From Verrucomicrobiota bacterium (GTDB lineage Bacteria > Verrucomicrobiota > Lentisphaeria > JABSQK01 > JAJFLO01), in assembly GCA_021772615.1 (NCBI GenBank), contig JAJFLQ010000179.1, positions 1 to 52,909 on the forward strand: a stretch of 52,909 bases of DNA, given 5' to 3'. Positions 24,984 to 33,420 of this stretch are shown here, one piece after another. The notes below the pieces were generated by a model, which saw nothing but the letters and a program-made list of their open reading frames with translations, made no database searches and was not told the origin of the DNA. Within the stretch, counting starts at the first letter, position 1. Each line of letters opens with the position of its first letter. A program made the translations under genes and the position numbers.

Positions 24984-26384
24984 CTAGTTATGATGCATGA
25001 GTTTTGATATCGAGCTGCGCAGAAGCCGGGAAAACGTCGCGGTGATCGGCGCTTCGTTCGATTTGGTCGTGGCGCCCGCGCCGGCAGTCGCGGAACTCGA
25101 AGGTGTCTCGTCTGCTGCCGCAGCGAATTGTTGTAAGTCCGGAAGCATATCCTCGACCGAGTCGAAGCGGTCGTCCGGTCGTTTAGCCATCATTTTCTGG
25201 ATAAACGCCGATACGTCGTGCGGGATGCCGTTCACCAGATTCTCGGGCGGTTCCAGCGGCGACTTCGCATGTTTCATGATCAATGTATAGACCGATTTCC
25301 CGGTGAATGGGAAGCGGCCGGTTACGGCGTGATAGAACGTCGCGCCAAGCGAGTAGATGTCCGACCGTGCATCGCCGACACTTGGGTCGAACGCCTGCTC
25401 CGGGGCAATATAGGCGGGCGTGCCCTGGAGGCTGTCGAAATGATGACATTGGCTTTCGTAGATCGAGTTCATGTTGGACGTGATTCGGGCCATTCCGAGA
25501 TCGGTGAGCTTGGCATCGCCCTCTTTGTCGAGAAGAACATTTGCCGGTTTGATATCGCGATGAATGATGCCGTGGTTATGCGCTACAGCGAGCCCCTGTG
25601 CGGCGCGATATACGTAATCTGCCGCCTTTGTATGATGCAGGCTGCCGCAGTTATTGATGAGGTCGAGAAGCGACATGCCGTCGACAAATTCGAGCGTGAT
25701 AAACGGGAATTCACCGTCTTCAAAGTCGAGCACGCGGACGATATACGGGTGATTGAGCTGCGCCAGAGTCTGTGCTTCGACACTGAACCGCTCGCGGATC
25801 GTTTCGGTATCGAGAAATTGGTTGGGCAGAAATACCTTGATTGCAACCGGGATCTTCAGGGACTCATGGAACGCTTCGAACACATGGCACGAGCTGCCCT
25901 TGCCGATCTGCGTAGTGAGCAGGCATTTACCCAGACGCTGGCCAACAGCAGGCAGCGCGTACTGCCGACGCTTTCCGGGAGCGGCCGCATTAGCCGTCAC
26001 CTGTGGTCCCATGCACGGCGTCGCCGCCATATCGACTTCCTCGGACTCCGTAAGGTAATCCGCAAGGCGTGTACTCCCGGGTTTCTCCTCTGCCATACGA
26101 TCCATGTCTGCTTTCGAAAAGTAGCTGACAATATCGTCGAACTTACGGATATCTCCGGTAATCGGGTGGTATATCTGGTCCGAAAGCAAGTGTTTCTTTA
26201 CCAGAAAATCGATAAATGGCTGATTCGCGAGCCGATCGTTAAACCACCACTTGAGCATGGCAACGACGCGGTCCTGACCGACGGATGACTTCTGCAGCTT
26301 CTTAACAAGCACCAGATCTCTGGCCTGAATAGCGCCGAGATTATCCTTAAGAAATTCATCGATCGGTCCGAGAGTGGTTCGCAT
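24984..26384 (-). CDS. Ser/Thr protein kinase with novel N-terminal domain
   Basis: This soluble Hanks-type kinase (466 aa) is the first gene of the Roadblock-Amt operon. Residues about 1-105 form an uncharacterised helical domain (FLKDNLGAIQARDLVLVKKL, LKWWFNDRLANQPFIDFL) shared with the pseudokinase at 33421. The kinase domain at about 145-415 has the Gly loop IGKGSSCHVFEAF, VAIKVF, HRDIKPANVLL with catalytic Asp277, TDLGMAR in place of DFG (Asp kept), GTPAYIAPEQA and SDIYSLGATFYHAV. The tail is Ser/Ala/Thr-rich. No membrane segment is seen, unlike PknB with PASTA domains. The ATG at 26384 matches the paralogue's N terminus; a TTG at 26456 is in frame. Confidence 0.9.
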   Translation of the reverse strand: MRTTLGPIDEFLKDNLGAIQARDLVLVKKLQKSSVGQDRVVAMLKWWFNDRLANQPFIDFLVKKHLLSDQIYHPITGDIRKFDDIVSYFSKADMDRMAEEKPGSTRLADYLTESEEVDMAATPCMGPQVTANAAAPGKRRQYALPAVGQRLGKCLLTTQIGKGSSCHVFEAFHESLKIPVAIKVFLPNQFLDTETIRERFSVEAQTLAQLNHPYIVRVLDFEDGEFPFITLEFVDGMSLLDLINNCGSLHHTKAADYVYRAAQGLAVAHNHGIIHRDIKPANVLLDKEGDAKLTDLGMARITSNMNSIYESQCHHFDSLQGTPAYIAPEQAFDPSVGDARSDIYSLGATFYHAVTGRFPFTGKSVYTLIMKHAKSPLEPPENLVNGIPHDVSAFIQKMMAKRPDDRFDSVEDMLPDLQQFAAAADETPSSSATAGAGATTKSNEAPITATFSRLLRSSISKLMHHN

Positions 26385-26506
26385 ATACAGTACGCTCGTT
26401 TGGTGTTTGACAACGACTCGTTCTGTAATCACAAGCCGTGCATTGTTGTGAGTCAACTTGAAGCATACGATCTGCCAATGCCTGAGTGCATGTTATAACT
26501 GATTAG

Positions 26507-26522
26507 CATAACGTAAGTTATG
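26507..26522. promoter_or_regulatory. Palindromic operator-like site
   Basis: CATAAC-gtaa-GTTATG is a perfect six-base dyad with a four-base spacer. It is about 125 bases upstream of the kinase ATG and close to a second dyad, GTTATAAC. It is a candidate site for a regulator of the Amt operon. Confidence 0.4.
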
Positions 26523-26754
26523 ACATTACTTTTTGCTGGTGCGTAGTGCGCGACATCGAATTCTGGCCTCGAAAACGATGGAATCGACGGTATTTTTGCC
26601 GCCGCTATGGTGCGACAAGCGCGAGGAAGATTTTGGAAAAAAGGATATAAGTTGCTTATTTGTATTATGTTATAAGCGTATTTTTGCGGAGGTATGTTTG
26701 CCGCCTTTGTTAATTGCGCCGCGTTTTGACCAGTGTGAATCTTGTTGATGTCCT

Positions 26755-26783
26755 TTGTTTGTGGCGTATCAGCATCATATAGT
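26755..26783 (+). promoter_or_regulatory. Putative sigma70 promoter of receiver-kinase gene
   Basis: TTGTTT (26755-26760), 17-base spacer, TATAGT (26778-26783). The predicted start of transcription is near 26790, about 70 bases before the GTG start codon. Confidence 0.45.
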
Positions 26784-26858
26784 CCCAACGGCCATGCAAC
26801 GGCGTTTGCATGCATGACGACGGGTTTGGACCATAACGCACTTTAAGGACACGAATAC

Positions 26859-28100
26859 GTGAACCACGCCGGTTCAATTATCTGCGCCGACAGCAAAACC
26901 GCCACGCTGACTGCGTACGTCGAGATTCTCGAACGTCTCGATTATGACGTTCGGACATGCCTGTCGGCAGCCGACTTGCATCGGCTCTATGACGCGCTAC
27001 CGCCTGATCTGGTAATTATGTCCACGGCCCTGTGTGATGCATCCGCGGGGGCGACCTGCCGTCGTATTCGGCAGCGGTCGACAGACAATGGCGCTGCTAT
27101 CATGATCGTTTGCGGCACCGATGATCGAGAGCCGATACTTACTGCGCTGGCAGAGGGGGCGAATGAGTTTCTGGTTGAACCGTTTCGGGAATTTGAGTTC
27201 CAGACAAAAGTCGCTATGGCGATATCACGGCGTCGCACCGAGGCCGCGCCGCTCGTTGTGCCGTCGCGCGGCGATCTCTATGCCGGCGTATATCAGATCA
27301 TCGATGAGATAGGGCGCGGTGCGCACAGCGTTGTCTACCGCGCCGGAGATACGTCGCAATCAGATGCAGTTGAGGTTGCATTAAAGGTCTTTGACATCGA
27401 AGCTTATGAATATGTGAGCGCCTCGTTCAATTCGATTTTTCTCCGCGAGGCATATTCCATGTCCAAGCTGGAGCACCGGAATCTGGTGCGCATGCTCGAT
27501 TTTGGTAAATACAGCAAAACGTATTTTATCGTTATGGAGTTTGTCTACGGCAAGACCCTTGAGGATATCGTGCAGGCATCCGGACCGATGGACGAAGAGA
27601 ACCTCACACTGCTTGCTTGCCAGGTTGTCTCGGCTCTTGAATATCTTCAGGCGCACAAGGTTGTGCATCGCGATATCAAGCCGGGAAATATTCTTATTAC
27701 TGTCGAGGGTGATATTAAGCTTGCGGATTTTGGGCTCGCCAAACAACAGGACGACGTCACCCTGACCGCGCGAAATCGCAAGTTTATGGGAACTCCGGCA
27801 TTCGTGGCTCCGGAGCAGATCCTGGGCGAACGCGATCTGGACGGGCGCTGTGACGTCTACTCGCTTGGAGCCACATTGTTCTATTGCGGGACAAATATGG
27901 TACCCTTTACGGGCAACTCGGTGATGGCCGTACTTTCCAGCAATCTCAACGATGACCCACCGCTAATCTGTGACGTCAATCCGGCTGTGGGCCGCGATTT
28001 TTCAGAAATCGTTGCAAACATGATGTCAAAGGACCGCGACGAGCGATGGATAGCGAGTGAAGTGAAGCGACGGCTCACCGCTCTGCTGGAGATCAGGTAG
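26859..28100 (+). CDS. Pseudo-receiver domain fused to Ser/Thr protein kinase
   Basis: This 413-aa protein has a response-regulator receiver fold at residues about 1-125 (IICADSKTATLTAYVEILERLDYDV, PPDLVIMSTALCD, ALAEGANEFLVEPF). The phosphoacceptor Asp is replaced by Ser55, and the N-terminal acidic pair is a single Asp. The kinase domain follows at about 140-410: IGRGAHSVVYRA, VALKVFD, HRDIKPGNILI with Asp272, ADFGLAK, GTPAFVAPEQ and CDVYSLGATLFY, all intact. So the receiver probably senses by protein contact, not phosphorylation. Start is GTG with AAGGA nine bases upstream. It is divergent from the Roadblock-Amt operon. Confidence 0.9.
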   Translation: MNHAGSIICADSKTATLTAYVEILERLDYDVRTCLSAADLHRLYDALPPDLVIMSTALCDASAGATCRRIRQRSTDNGAAIMIVCGTDDREPILTALAEGANEFLVEPFREFEFQTKVAMAISRRRTEAAPLVVPSRGDLYAGVYQIIDEIGRGAHSVVYRAGDTSQSDAVEVALKVFDIEAYEYVSASFNSIFLREAYSMSKLEHRNLVRMLDFGKYSKTYFIVMEFVYGKTLEDIVQASGPMDEENLTLLACQVVSALEYLQAHKVVHRDIKPGNILITVEGDIKLADFGLAKQQDDVTLTARNRKFMGTPAFVAPEQILGERDLDGRCDVYSLGATLFYCGTNMVPFTGNSVMAVLSSNLNDDPPLICDVNPAVGRDFSEIVANMMSKDRDERWIASEVKRRLTALLEIR

Positions 28101-28210
28101 GTTGCTTCCGGGTTGCCGGCTGTCACCGGATCGTGTGTGAACGGTTGGCAGCACAGCTGCGCATCGGCCGGCAATGGACGATCTTTTCGAGGAGCGAATC
28201 CGTATTGGGT

Positions 28211-28238
28211 TTGTTAAAAGGCAAACATCCGATATTTT
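28211..28238 (+). promoter_or_regulatory. Putative sigma70 promoter of DEAD-box helicase
   Basis: TTGTTA (28211-28216), 16-base spacer, TATTTT (28233-28238). The ATG at 28310 is 72 bases downstream, leaving a 60-odd-base leader. Confidence 0.4.
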
Positions 28239-28309
28239 ACGGTCCCAACGCGGCAGCATGCCGGAACGTGATACAGCCTGAGCCAAACGTGCAACTTAAT
28301 CGGGAGCCC

Positions 28310-29968
28310 ATGACATCATCTAACAGCAGCGACACATCCGATGCGGACACCGGTTCGACATCGTCTCAAACACCAATCGCATCGGGCGATCCCGAATCGG
28401 GCAGCTGCGATAACAATGGTGACGAAAAACGTCGGTCCAGCAGGCCGCGGCGCCGCCGCCGTTCTTCGTCGCGCAAACGATCCGGGGATGATTCCGGAGC
28501 CGGCGAGCAATCGCGATCCGACCAGGACGTTGCCGAACGCGCCGTTGATGCACCGCATGAGACAGTGGAGAGTGCCGTACAGGCCGATATTTGGGACCCG
28601 GCCAGTTTCACGGTTGATGAAGACCCGGATAAAGTCCGGTTTCATGATCTCGACCTTCCTGAACAAATTATGCATGCCGTCGCAGATCTCGGCTTTCAAT
28701 ACTGCACGCCAATCCAGGCCGAGATATTGCCCAAGACGCTCACCGGCAATGACGCGGCCGGACGAGCCCAGACCGGCACCGGCAAGACCGCCGCCTTTCT
28801 GATCAGCGTATTCACGCGGCTTATGCGCACGGCGCCATCATCCGAGAATCGGGCGATGGGACGACCGCGTGCTGTCGTTCTGGCGCCGACCCGCGAACTC
28901 GCCATACAAATTGAGAAAGACGGTCTGGCGTTATCAAAGTATACAACGTTGAATGTGCTTGCCGTATTCGGCGGCATGCACTACGAAAAGCAGAAACGGC
29001 GTCTCGAAAACGAGGCCGTTGATGTCGTGATCGCCACGCCGGGCCGCCTCCTCGATTTTCGGCGCAAGCGGTGCCTCGATCTTCGCGGCGTGGAGATTCT
29101 GGTGATCGACGAAGCTGACCGCATGCTGGATATGGGTTTTATCCCGGATGTCCGGTCGATTGTGTACAGTACGCCGCACAAAGACAAGCGTCAGACCATG
29201 CTGTTCAGTGCGACGCTCACGAGTCAGATCACGCTGTTGTGCGCACAGTGGACCAACGAGCCGGTGACGGTAGAGATCGATCCCGGTCAGGTCACGGTCG
29301 ACACGGTGGATCAGATTGTATACATCACCACCACCGATGACAAATTCACGCTTCTCTATAATCTCGTCACGCGCAACGACCTAACATCCGTAATGGTATT
29401 CGGAAACCGGAGAGATAACACGCGGAATCTTGCGGACAGGCTTGATCGATACGGTATCAGCAGCGCCTTGCTGTCGGGCGATATTCCCCAGGCCAAACGC
29501 ATCAAGACACTGGAACGATTTCGCAGCGGCGACATCCGGGTGCTTGTGGCCACCGACGTGGCGAGTCGTGGACTCCATGTCGACAACGTCAGCCACGTGG
29601 TAAACTACAATTTACCGTACGATGCCGAAGACTACGTGCATCGTATCGGCCGTACTGGCAGGGCCGGAGCGACCGGAACGTCAATCAGTTTCGCGTGCGA
29701 AGAGGATTCCTACGCCATTCCGGAGATCGAATCGTATATCGGTCACGACTTGGTTTGTACACATCCGGATGAGACGCTGCTCGAACCATTGCCGGCGCCG
29801 TTGCGTGAGCGCAAGCCACGTTCAACTGTGCCGCGCACGCGATCGGGCGGTGGCAGGCGGCCCGGAGGAGACAGACGGTCCGGAGGCGGCAGGCGACCCG
29901 GATCGGGGGGAGGGCGACGTTCGACCGGAGGGCCTCGACGTTCAGGCGGCGCGTCCCGTCACCGTTAA
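28310..29968 (+). CDS. DEAD-box ATP-dependent RNA helicase
   Basis: This RhlB/RhlE-type helicase (552 aa) has a disordered, Ser/Asp- and Arg-rich N-terminal ~100 residues including a run RRRRRSSSRKR. The core has the Q motif region FQYCTPIQ, AQTGTGKTAA (motif I), PTRELA, TPGRLLD, DEAD in VIDEADRMLD, SAT in MLFSATL and HRIGRTGRAG (motif VI). The C terminus is a Gly/Arg-rich tail (GGGRRPGGDRRSGGGRRPG) typical of RNA-binding DEAD proteins in cold adaptation or RNA decay. GGGAG lies just three bases before the ATG. The frame is open from 28133, but that part looks untranslated. Confidence 0.92.
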   Translation: MTSSNSSDTSDADTGSTSSQTPIASGDPESGSCDNNGDEKRRSSRPRRRRRSSSRKRSGDDSGAGEQSRSDQDVAERAVDAPHETVESAVQADIWDPASFTVDEDPDKVRFHDLDLPEQIMHAVADLGFQYCTPIQAEILPKTLTGNDAAGRAQTGTGKTAAFLISVFTRLMRTAPSSENRAMGRPRAVVLAPTRELAIQIEKDGLALSKYTTLNVLAVFGGMHYEKQKRRLENEAVDVVIATPGRLLDFRRKRCLDLRGVEILVIDEADRMLDMGFIPDVRSIVYSTPHKDKRQTMLFSATLTSQITLLCAQWTNEPVTVEIDPGQVTVDTVDQIVYITTTDDKFTLLYNLVTRNDLTSVMVFGNRRDNTRNLADRLDRYGISSALLSGDIPQAKRIKTLERFRSGDIRVLVATDVASRGLHVDNVSHVVNYNLPYDAEDYVHRIGRTGRAGATGTSISFACEEDSYAIPEIESYIGHDLVCTHPDETLLEPLPAPLRERKPRSTVPRTRSGGGRRPGGDRRSGGGRRPGSGGGRRSTGGPRRSGGASRHR

Positions 29969-30003
29969 TCCGTTGGCGGGACAAGAGGTATGGCAGCCTG
30001 GCA

Positions 30004-31287
30004 TCACTTCGCCGTGTCGCCGTTCGGCTGATCAACGGAAAACGAACGCCATTCCTTGCTGACGATCAACCGCGCGCCCCTGCGGAAGGTCATGTAGGAA
30101 AGCGCCCACTGGATCACCACAAAAAACCGATTTTTGAATCCCGCCAGGTAATAGATGTGCACCACCAGCCAAGCGAGCCACGCCGCAAATCCACCGAATT
30201 GGAGGCGTTGTGTCTGCACCACCGCGCGGCTGCGCCCGATCGTTGCCATCTGGCCTTTGTCGCGATAGCGGAAAGGTGTCCGTTCGCGGCCGCTTAACTC
30301 GCCGCAAATCAGCCGGGCAATGTGGCGCCCCTGCTGTATCGCAACCGGCGCGAGTCCAGGCAACGGCTGATCGCCGTTGTGATAAAATCCCGCCTGATCG
30401 CCGGCGACAAAAACCTCCGGATGCGCTTTCAGGCTCATGTCTTCCTCAACCACTACGCGCTCCTGGCGATCCAGCGTGACACCAAGACGTTTCGAAACGC
30501 TCGATACCTTTACGCCGGCTGCCCACAGTACCGTCGACGCCCGGATGCGCTCTTGGCCAATCTCGACGCCTTGAGCATCGATATGCGTCACCTTGCTCGC
30601 GGTCCATACCTGTACGCCCAGGCTTTCGAGGTCGCGCGTTGCACGCGCGGCCAGTTGCTGACAGAACTGAGGCAAGATCCGTGAGCCGGCCTCAATTAGT
30701 ATGACACGGGTAAGTTTTGGGTCGATGTTGCGAAAGTCTCTTGTGAGCGTGAAACGGCTCATCTCGCCAATCGCGCCTGCAAGCTCGACGCCCGTTGGGC
30801 CGCCGCCGACGATCACGAACGTCAAAAGTTGCTTCTGGGCTTCGGCATCCATCTCCGATTCCGCTTTCTCAAATGCGATCAGCACACGCCGCCGGATCTC
30901 GGTGGCCTGTTCCAATGTTTTCAGGCCGGGTGCAAACGGCTCCCATGCTTCGTTCCCGAAGTAAGCATGCCTCGACCCGCATGCGAGCAGGAGATAGTCG
31001 TACGGGAATTCGCGAGTATCGGTCACTACCCTGCGTCGTGCCAGGTCGACGGTTTTTACCTCCTGCTGCAGGACGCTGATATTACGGTACTCCGAAAGCA
31101 TGCCGCGAATAGGCGCAGCGATCTCTGCGGGGCTCAGGCCGGCCATAGCGACCTGGTAGAGCAGCGGTTGGAACAAATGATGATTGCGCCTATCCAGGAG
31201 TGTGACGTTCAATTCCGGGTGATTGCCAAGCCGTTTGGCTGCGTTAATGCCGGCGAAACCGCCGCCGACAATGATGACGTTCTTCAT
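30004..31287 (-). CDS. ndh: Type II NADH dehydrogenase (NDH-2)
   Basis: This non-proton-pumping NADH:quinone oxidoreductase (427 aa) has the FAD-binding motif VIIVGGGFAGINAAKRL at its N terminus, NADH-binding IVGGGPTGVELAGAI, the family HLFQPLLYQVAMAGLSPAEIA and the FAD site VFVAGDQAG. A hydrophobic C-terminal stretch (FAAWLAWLVVHIYYLAGF) probably docks it to the membrane. The ATG at 31287 starts the FAD motif directly; the frame extends to 31347 without support. It converges with the helicase gene, only 35 bases apart. Confidence 0.94.
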   Translation of the reverse strand: MKNVIIVGGGFAGINAAKRLGNHPELNVTLLDRRNHHLFQPLLYQVAMAGLSPAEIAAPIRGMLSEYRNISVLQQEVKTVDLARRRVVTDTREFPYDYLLLACGSRHAYFGNEAWEPFAPGLKTLEQATEIRRRVLIAFEKAESEMDAEAQKQLLTFVIVGGGPTGVELAGAIGEMSRFTLTRDFRNIDPKLTRVILIEAGSRILPQFCQQLAARATRDLESLGVQVWTASKVTHIDAQGVEIGQERIRASTVLWAAGVKVSSVSKRLGVTLDRQERVVVEEDMSLKAHPEVFVAGDQAGFYHNGDQPLPGLAPVAIQQGRHIARLICGELSGRERTPFRYRDKGQMATIGRSRAVVQTQRLQFGGFAAWLAWLVVHIYYLAGFKNRFFVVIQWALSYMTFRRGARLIVSKEWRSFSVDQPNGDTAK

Positions 31288-31823
31288 AGTAGTACTCTCT
31301 GATAAAATCTTTCCTGAATCGGCTAACCGCCAAGTTCGCCGAAGCAAGGATTCTCGTTAGCGTTCACAACTTCAGTTGTGCCGTGAACACTCAACTGAAG
31401 TTTTTAAGCTCCAGCGAGGCTCGCATTCCATACGGCATCGTGATTCATGCTTCGCAGCCGGACACGTTGCGCCGAGGTGGCAACTTTGCCGCCACGGGCT
31501 GTGCGACATAACATGCGTTTTTACAATTCATAATGAACCTCTAGTCAACATTGTCGGCGAATTCACCAGCTATCGGGTGGCAATCTTACTACCAACCCGC
31601 CTGATCGTGCACGATTCGTGCCGGAGTCAGACTTGCGTTAGAATTAATGTTTATTGCATAACTATCTAGAATAATGCTTCTTATATATTTCTGCTGTGGT
31701 TTGTCTGCGGGTTTGGTGCGTGAAATGCTACTACGGCTGCCACAACGTAACACGGTGTGCGAGGGCATACTGTCAATAGGATAAGCGCAACGGAAAATTG
31801 CAACGGTATCGTTGGAAAAAGAC
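31288..31823. other. Divergent intergenic region, ndh / hybrid kinase
   Basis: This 536-base region carries the repeat and hairpin at 31363-31405 and an AT-rich stretch (31636-31700) with a weak promoter, TTGCGT (31633-31638) and GCATAAC (31656-31662). That GCATAAC also occurs in the palindrome at 26506-26512. No gene is supported. Confidence 0.4.
31363..31405 (+). repeat. Dispersed repeat copy forming a hairpin with T tract
   Basis: AACTTCAGTTG (31368-31378) pairs perfectly with CAACTGAAGTT (31392-31402), followed by T residues to 31405. The left 25 bases (31363-31387) are the second copy of the repeat at 12400-12424. It looks like an intrinsic terminator for rightward transcription, but no rightward gene precedes it, since the helicase and ndh converge at about 30.0 kb. 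The repeat nature may therefore be more relevant. Confidence 0.5.
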
Positions 31824-33413
31824 ATGAACCAAAATCAAGACGTACTCGCAGAGCCGACATCCGCCGCCGCAACACGGGGCACCACCGGCCGTATGCCCGA
31901 TTCAGAGGCAATCGATCAACGGCTGCTTACCCGGCACATGCTAGAAGGCTATGTTCGTAGTGAAATTATTTGCGACGAGCACGGACTGCCATACGATTAC
32001 AGGTTTCTGGACGTCAATCCGGCATTCGAAGCGATGGCGGGAATTACCGCTGGAGACTTGATTGGCAAGACAGCCAATCAGATTTTTCCTGAGACAGAAA
32101 AATACTGGATCGACATTTACGGCGCCGTGGCGTTGAGCGGAAAGGCTGTAACGTTCGAGCGCCAGCTATTTGGCAACGCCGATCATTTCTTCAAGATATT
32201 TGCGTACAGTCCGGCAACCATGCAATTCGTCATTCTGTGCACGGATATCTCCGAGGCGCGCCAACTCCAGGACGAGATGAAGAAAGGGCGAAATCTTCGG
32301 TCAATCGGCGTGTTGGTAAGCGGCATAGCCCACGATTTCAATAATATACTCACAGGCGTACTTGGCAATATTTCGCTGATGAAAATGCATCTGCGGGACG
32401 ACAAAAAAATCTGCGGCATAGTTCGTGAAGCGGAGAAAGCGTCTCGCCGGGCCAAACAGCTCACCAACCAGTTGCTGGCATATTCGGAGGGGAATGACCA
32501 GCAGCGGCAGGCGTTGCCGATGGCCCAACTTATCAAGGATACGGTCAGTTTCATTTTCAGTGGAACGGGCGCCGAACACCGTTTGTCGGTCCCGGATGAT
32601 CTCTGGCCGGCAATAGTCGATGAAGGACAGTTGTACCAGGTGTTAAACAGTCTGATTTCGAACGCGGGAGAAGCCGTGTCGGACCGGAAACCTATTGAAA
32701 TCGTGGCGGAGAATCACACCGTCCACGGTCTGCGTGCGGCGTTGCCGCAAGGGGACTATGTCCGGGTTTCCGTGTCGGACCACGGTATCGGTATTCCAGA
32801 GGGACATCTGGCACGCATCTTCGAACCCTACTTCACCACTAAAAAAGATCGCGAAGGTCTCGGACTGGCCGTACTCAAAGGCATACTCGACGAATATGAC
32901 GGGCATGTGCAGGTGGAAAGCACGGAAGGCAGCGGTGCGACATTCTTTGTCTACCTGCCGGCAAGTCCTGATGCCGTAATGGTCGACGAACCGCCCGAAG
33001 CCCTGGATTCGCCCGGTGGCAGCGGCAGAATTCTGGTAATGGACGATGAAGAGGCGATACGCAAACTTATGAAGAATTATCTCGGACAGATTGGATACGA
33101 TGTCGAAGTATGTGATGACGGCTTACAGGCGATGGACCACTACCGCAAGGCGTGTGATGCCGGCACGCCGTTCGATGTTGTCATTCTTGACTTGACCATA
33201 CCCGGCGGCGGCGGTGGGCGCGAGATTATCTCGCAAATGCGGAAGATCGACGCGACGGTCAAGGCGATCGTATCCAGTGGTTATGTGAATGATCCGGTAA
33301 TTAATAATTACAAAGCGCACGGTTTTTGCGCTGTCCTCCTCAAGCCGTACGATGTCCGCGAACTGCGGAAAGTGCTGCGCGACGTGACAACCTCTGTGAC
33401 GGTAGAGAATTGA
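31824..33413 (+). CDS. Cytoplasmic hybrid histidine kinase (PAS-HisKA-HATPase-REC)
   Basis: This 529-aa protein has no membrane helix. A PAS domain at about 40-145 (YRFLDVNPAFEAMAGI...DLIGKTANQIFP) is followed by HisKA with phospho-His170 in VSGIAHDFNNILTGVLG. The HATPase domain has LNSLISNAGEAV, VSDHGIGIPE and EGLGLAVLKGI. A C-terminal receiver (about 400-525) has acidic DDEE, Asp456 in FDVVILDLTIPGG and Lys in VLLKPYDV. The kinase core and receiver are close relatives of the large hybrid at 36069. The ATG at 31824 has GGA upstream; a TTG at 31812 is in frame. Only seven bases separate it from the pseudokinase gene, so the two are surely cotranscribed and likely functionally linked. Confidence 0.9.
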   Translation: MNQNQDVLAEPTSAAATRGTTGRMPDSEAIDQRLLTRHMLEGYVRSEIICDEHGLPYDYRFLDVNPAFEAMAGITAGDLIGKTANQIFPETEKYWIDIYGAVALSGKAVTFERQLFGNADHFFKIFAYSPATMQFVILCTDISEARQLQDEMKKGRNLRSIGVLVSGIAHDFNNILTGVLGNISLMKMHLRDDKKICGIVREAEKASRRAKQLTNQLLAYSEGNDQQRQALPMAQLIKDTVSFIFSGTGAEHRLSVPDDLWPAIVDEGQLYQVLNSLISNAGEAVSDRKPIEIVAENHTVHGLRAALPQGDYVRVSVSDHGIGIPEGHLARIFEPYFTTKKDREGLGLAVLKGILDEYDGHVQVESTEGSGATFFVYLPASPDAVMVDEPPEALDSPGGSGRILVMDDEEAIRKLMKNYLGQIGYDVEVCDDGLQAMDHYRKACDAGTPFDVVILDLTIPGGGGGREIISQMRKIDATVKAIVSSGYVNDPVINNYKAHGFCAVLLKPYDVRELRKVLRDVTTSVTVEN

Positions 33414-33420
33414 TAATTTT

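Larger units (their letters stand above)
26385..26858. other. Divergent regulatory region between two kinase units
   Basis: This AT-rich region of 474 bases contains several dyads made of GTTAT/ATAAC: TGTTATAACTG near 26491, the palindrome at 26507-26522 and ATGTTATAAG near 26663. It also has a promoter-like site for the rightward gene. No credible gene is visible. Confidence 0.5.

Noticed and set aside
25218..26288. 356-codon open frame on the plus strand
   Set aside because: It lies entirely antisense to the Ser/Thr kinase, whose motifs are unmistakable; the frame has no family resemblance and is a by-product of GC-rich codons.
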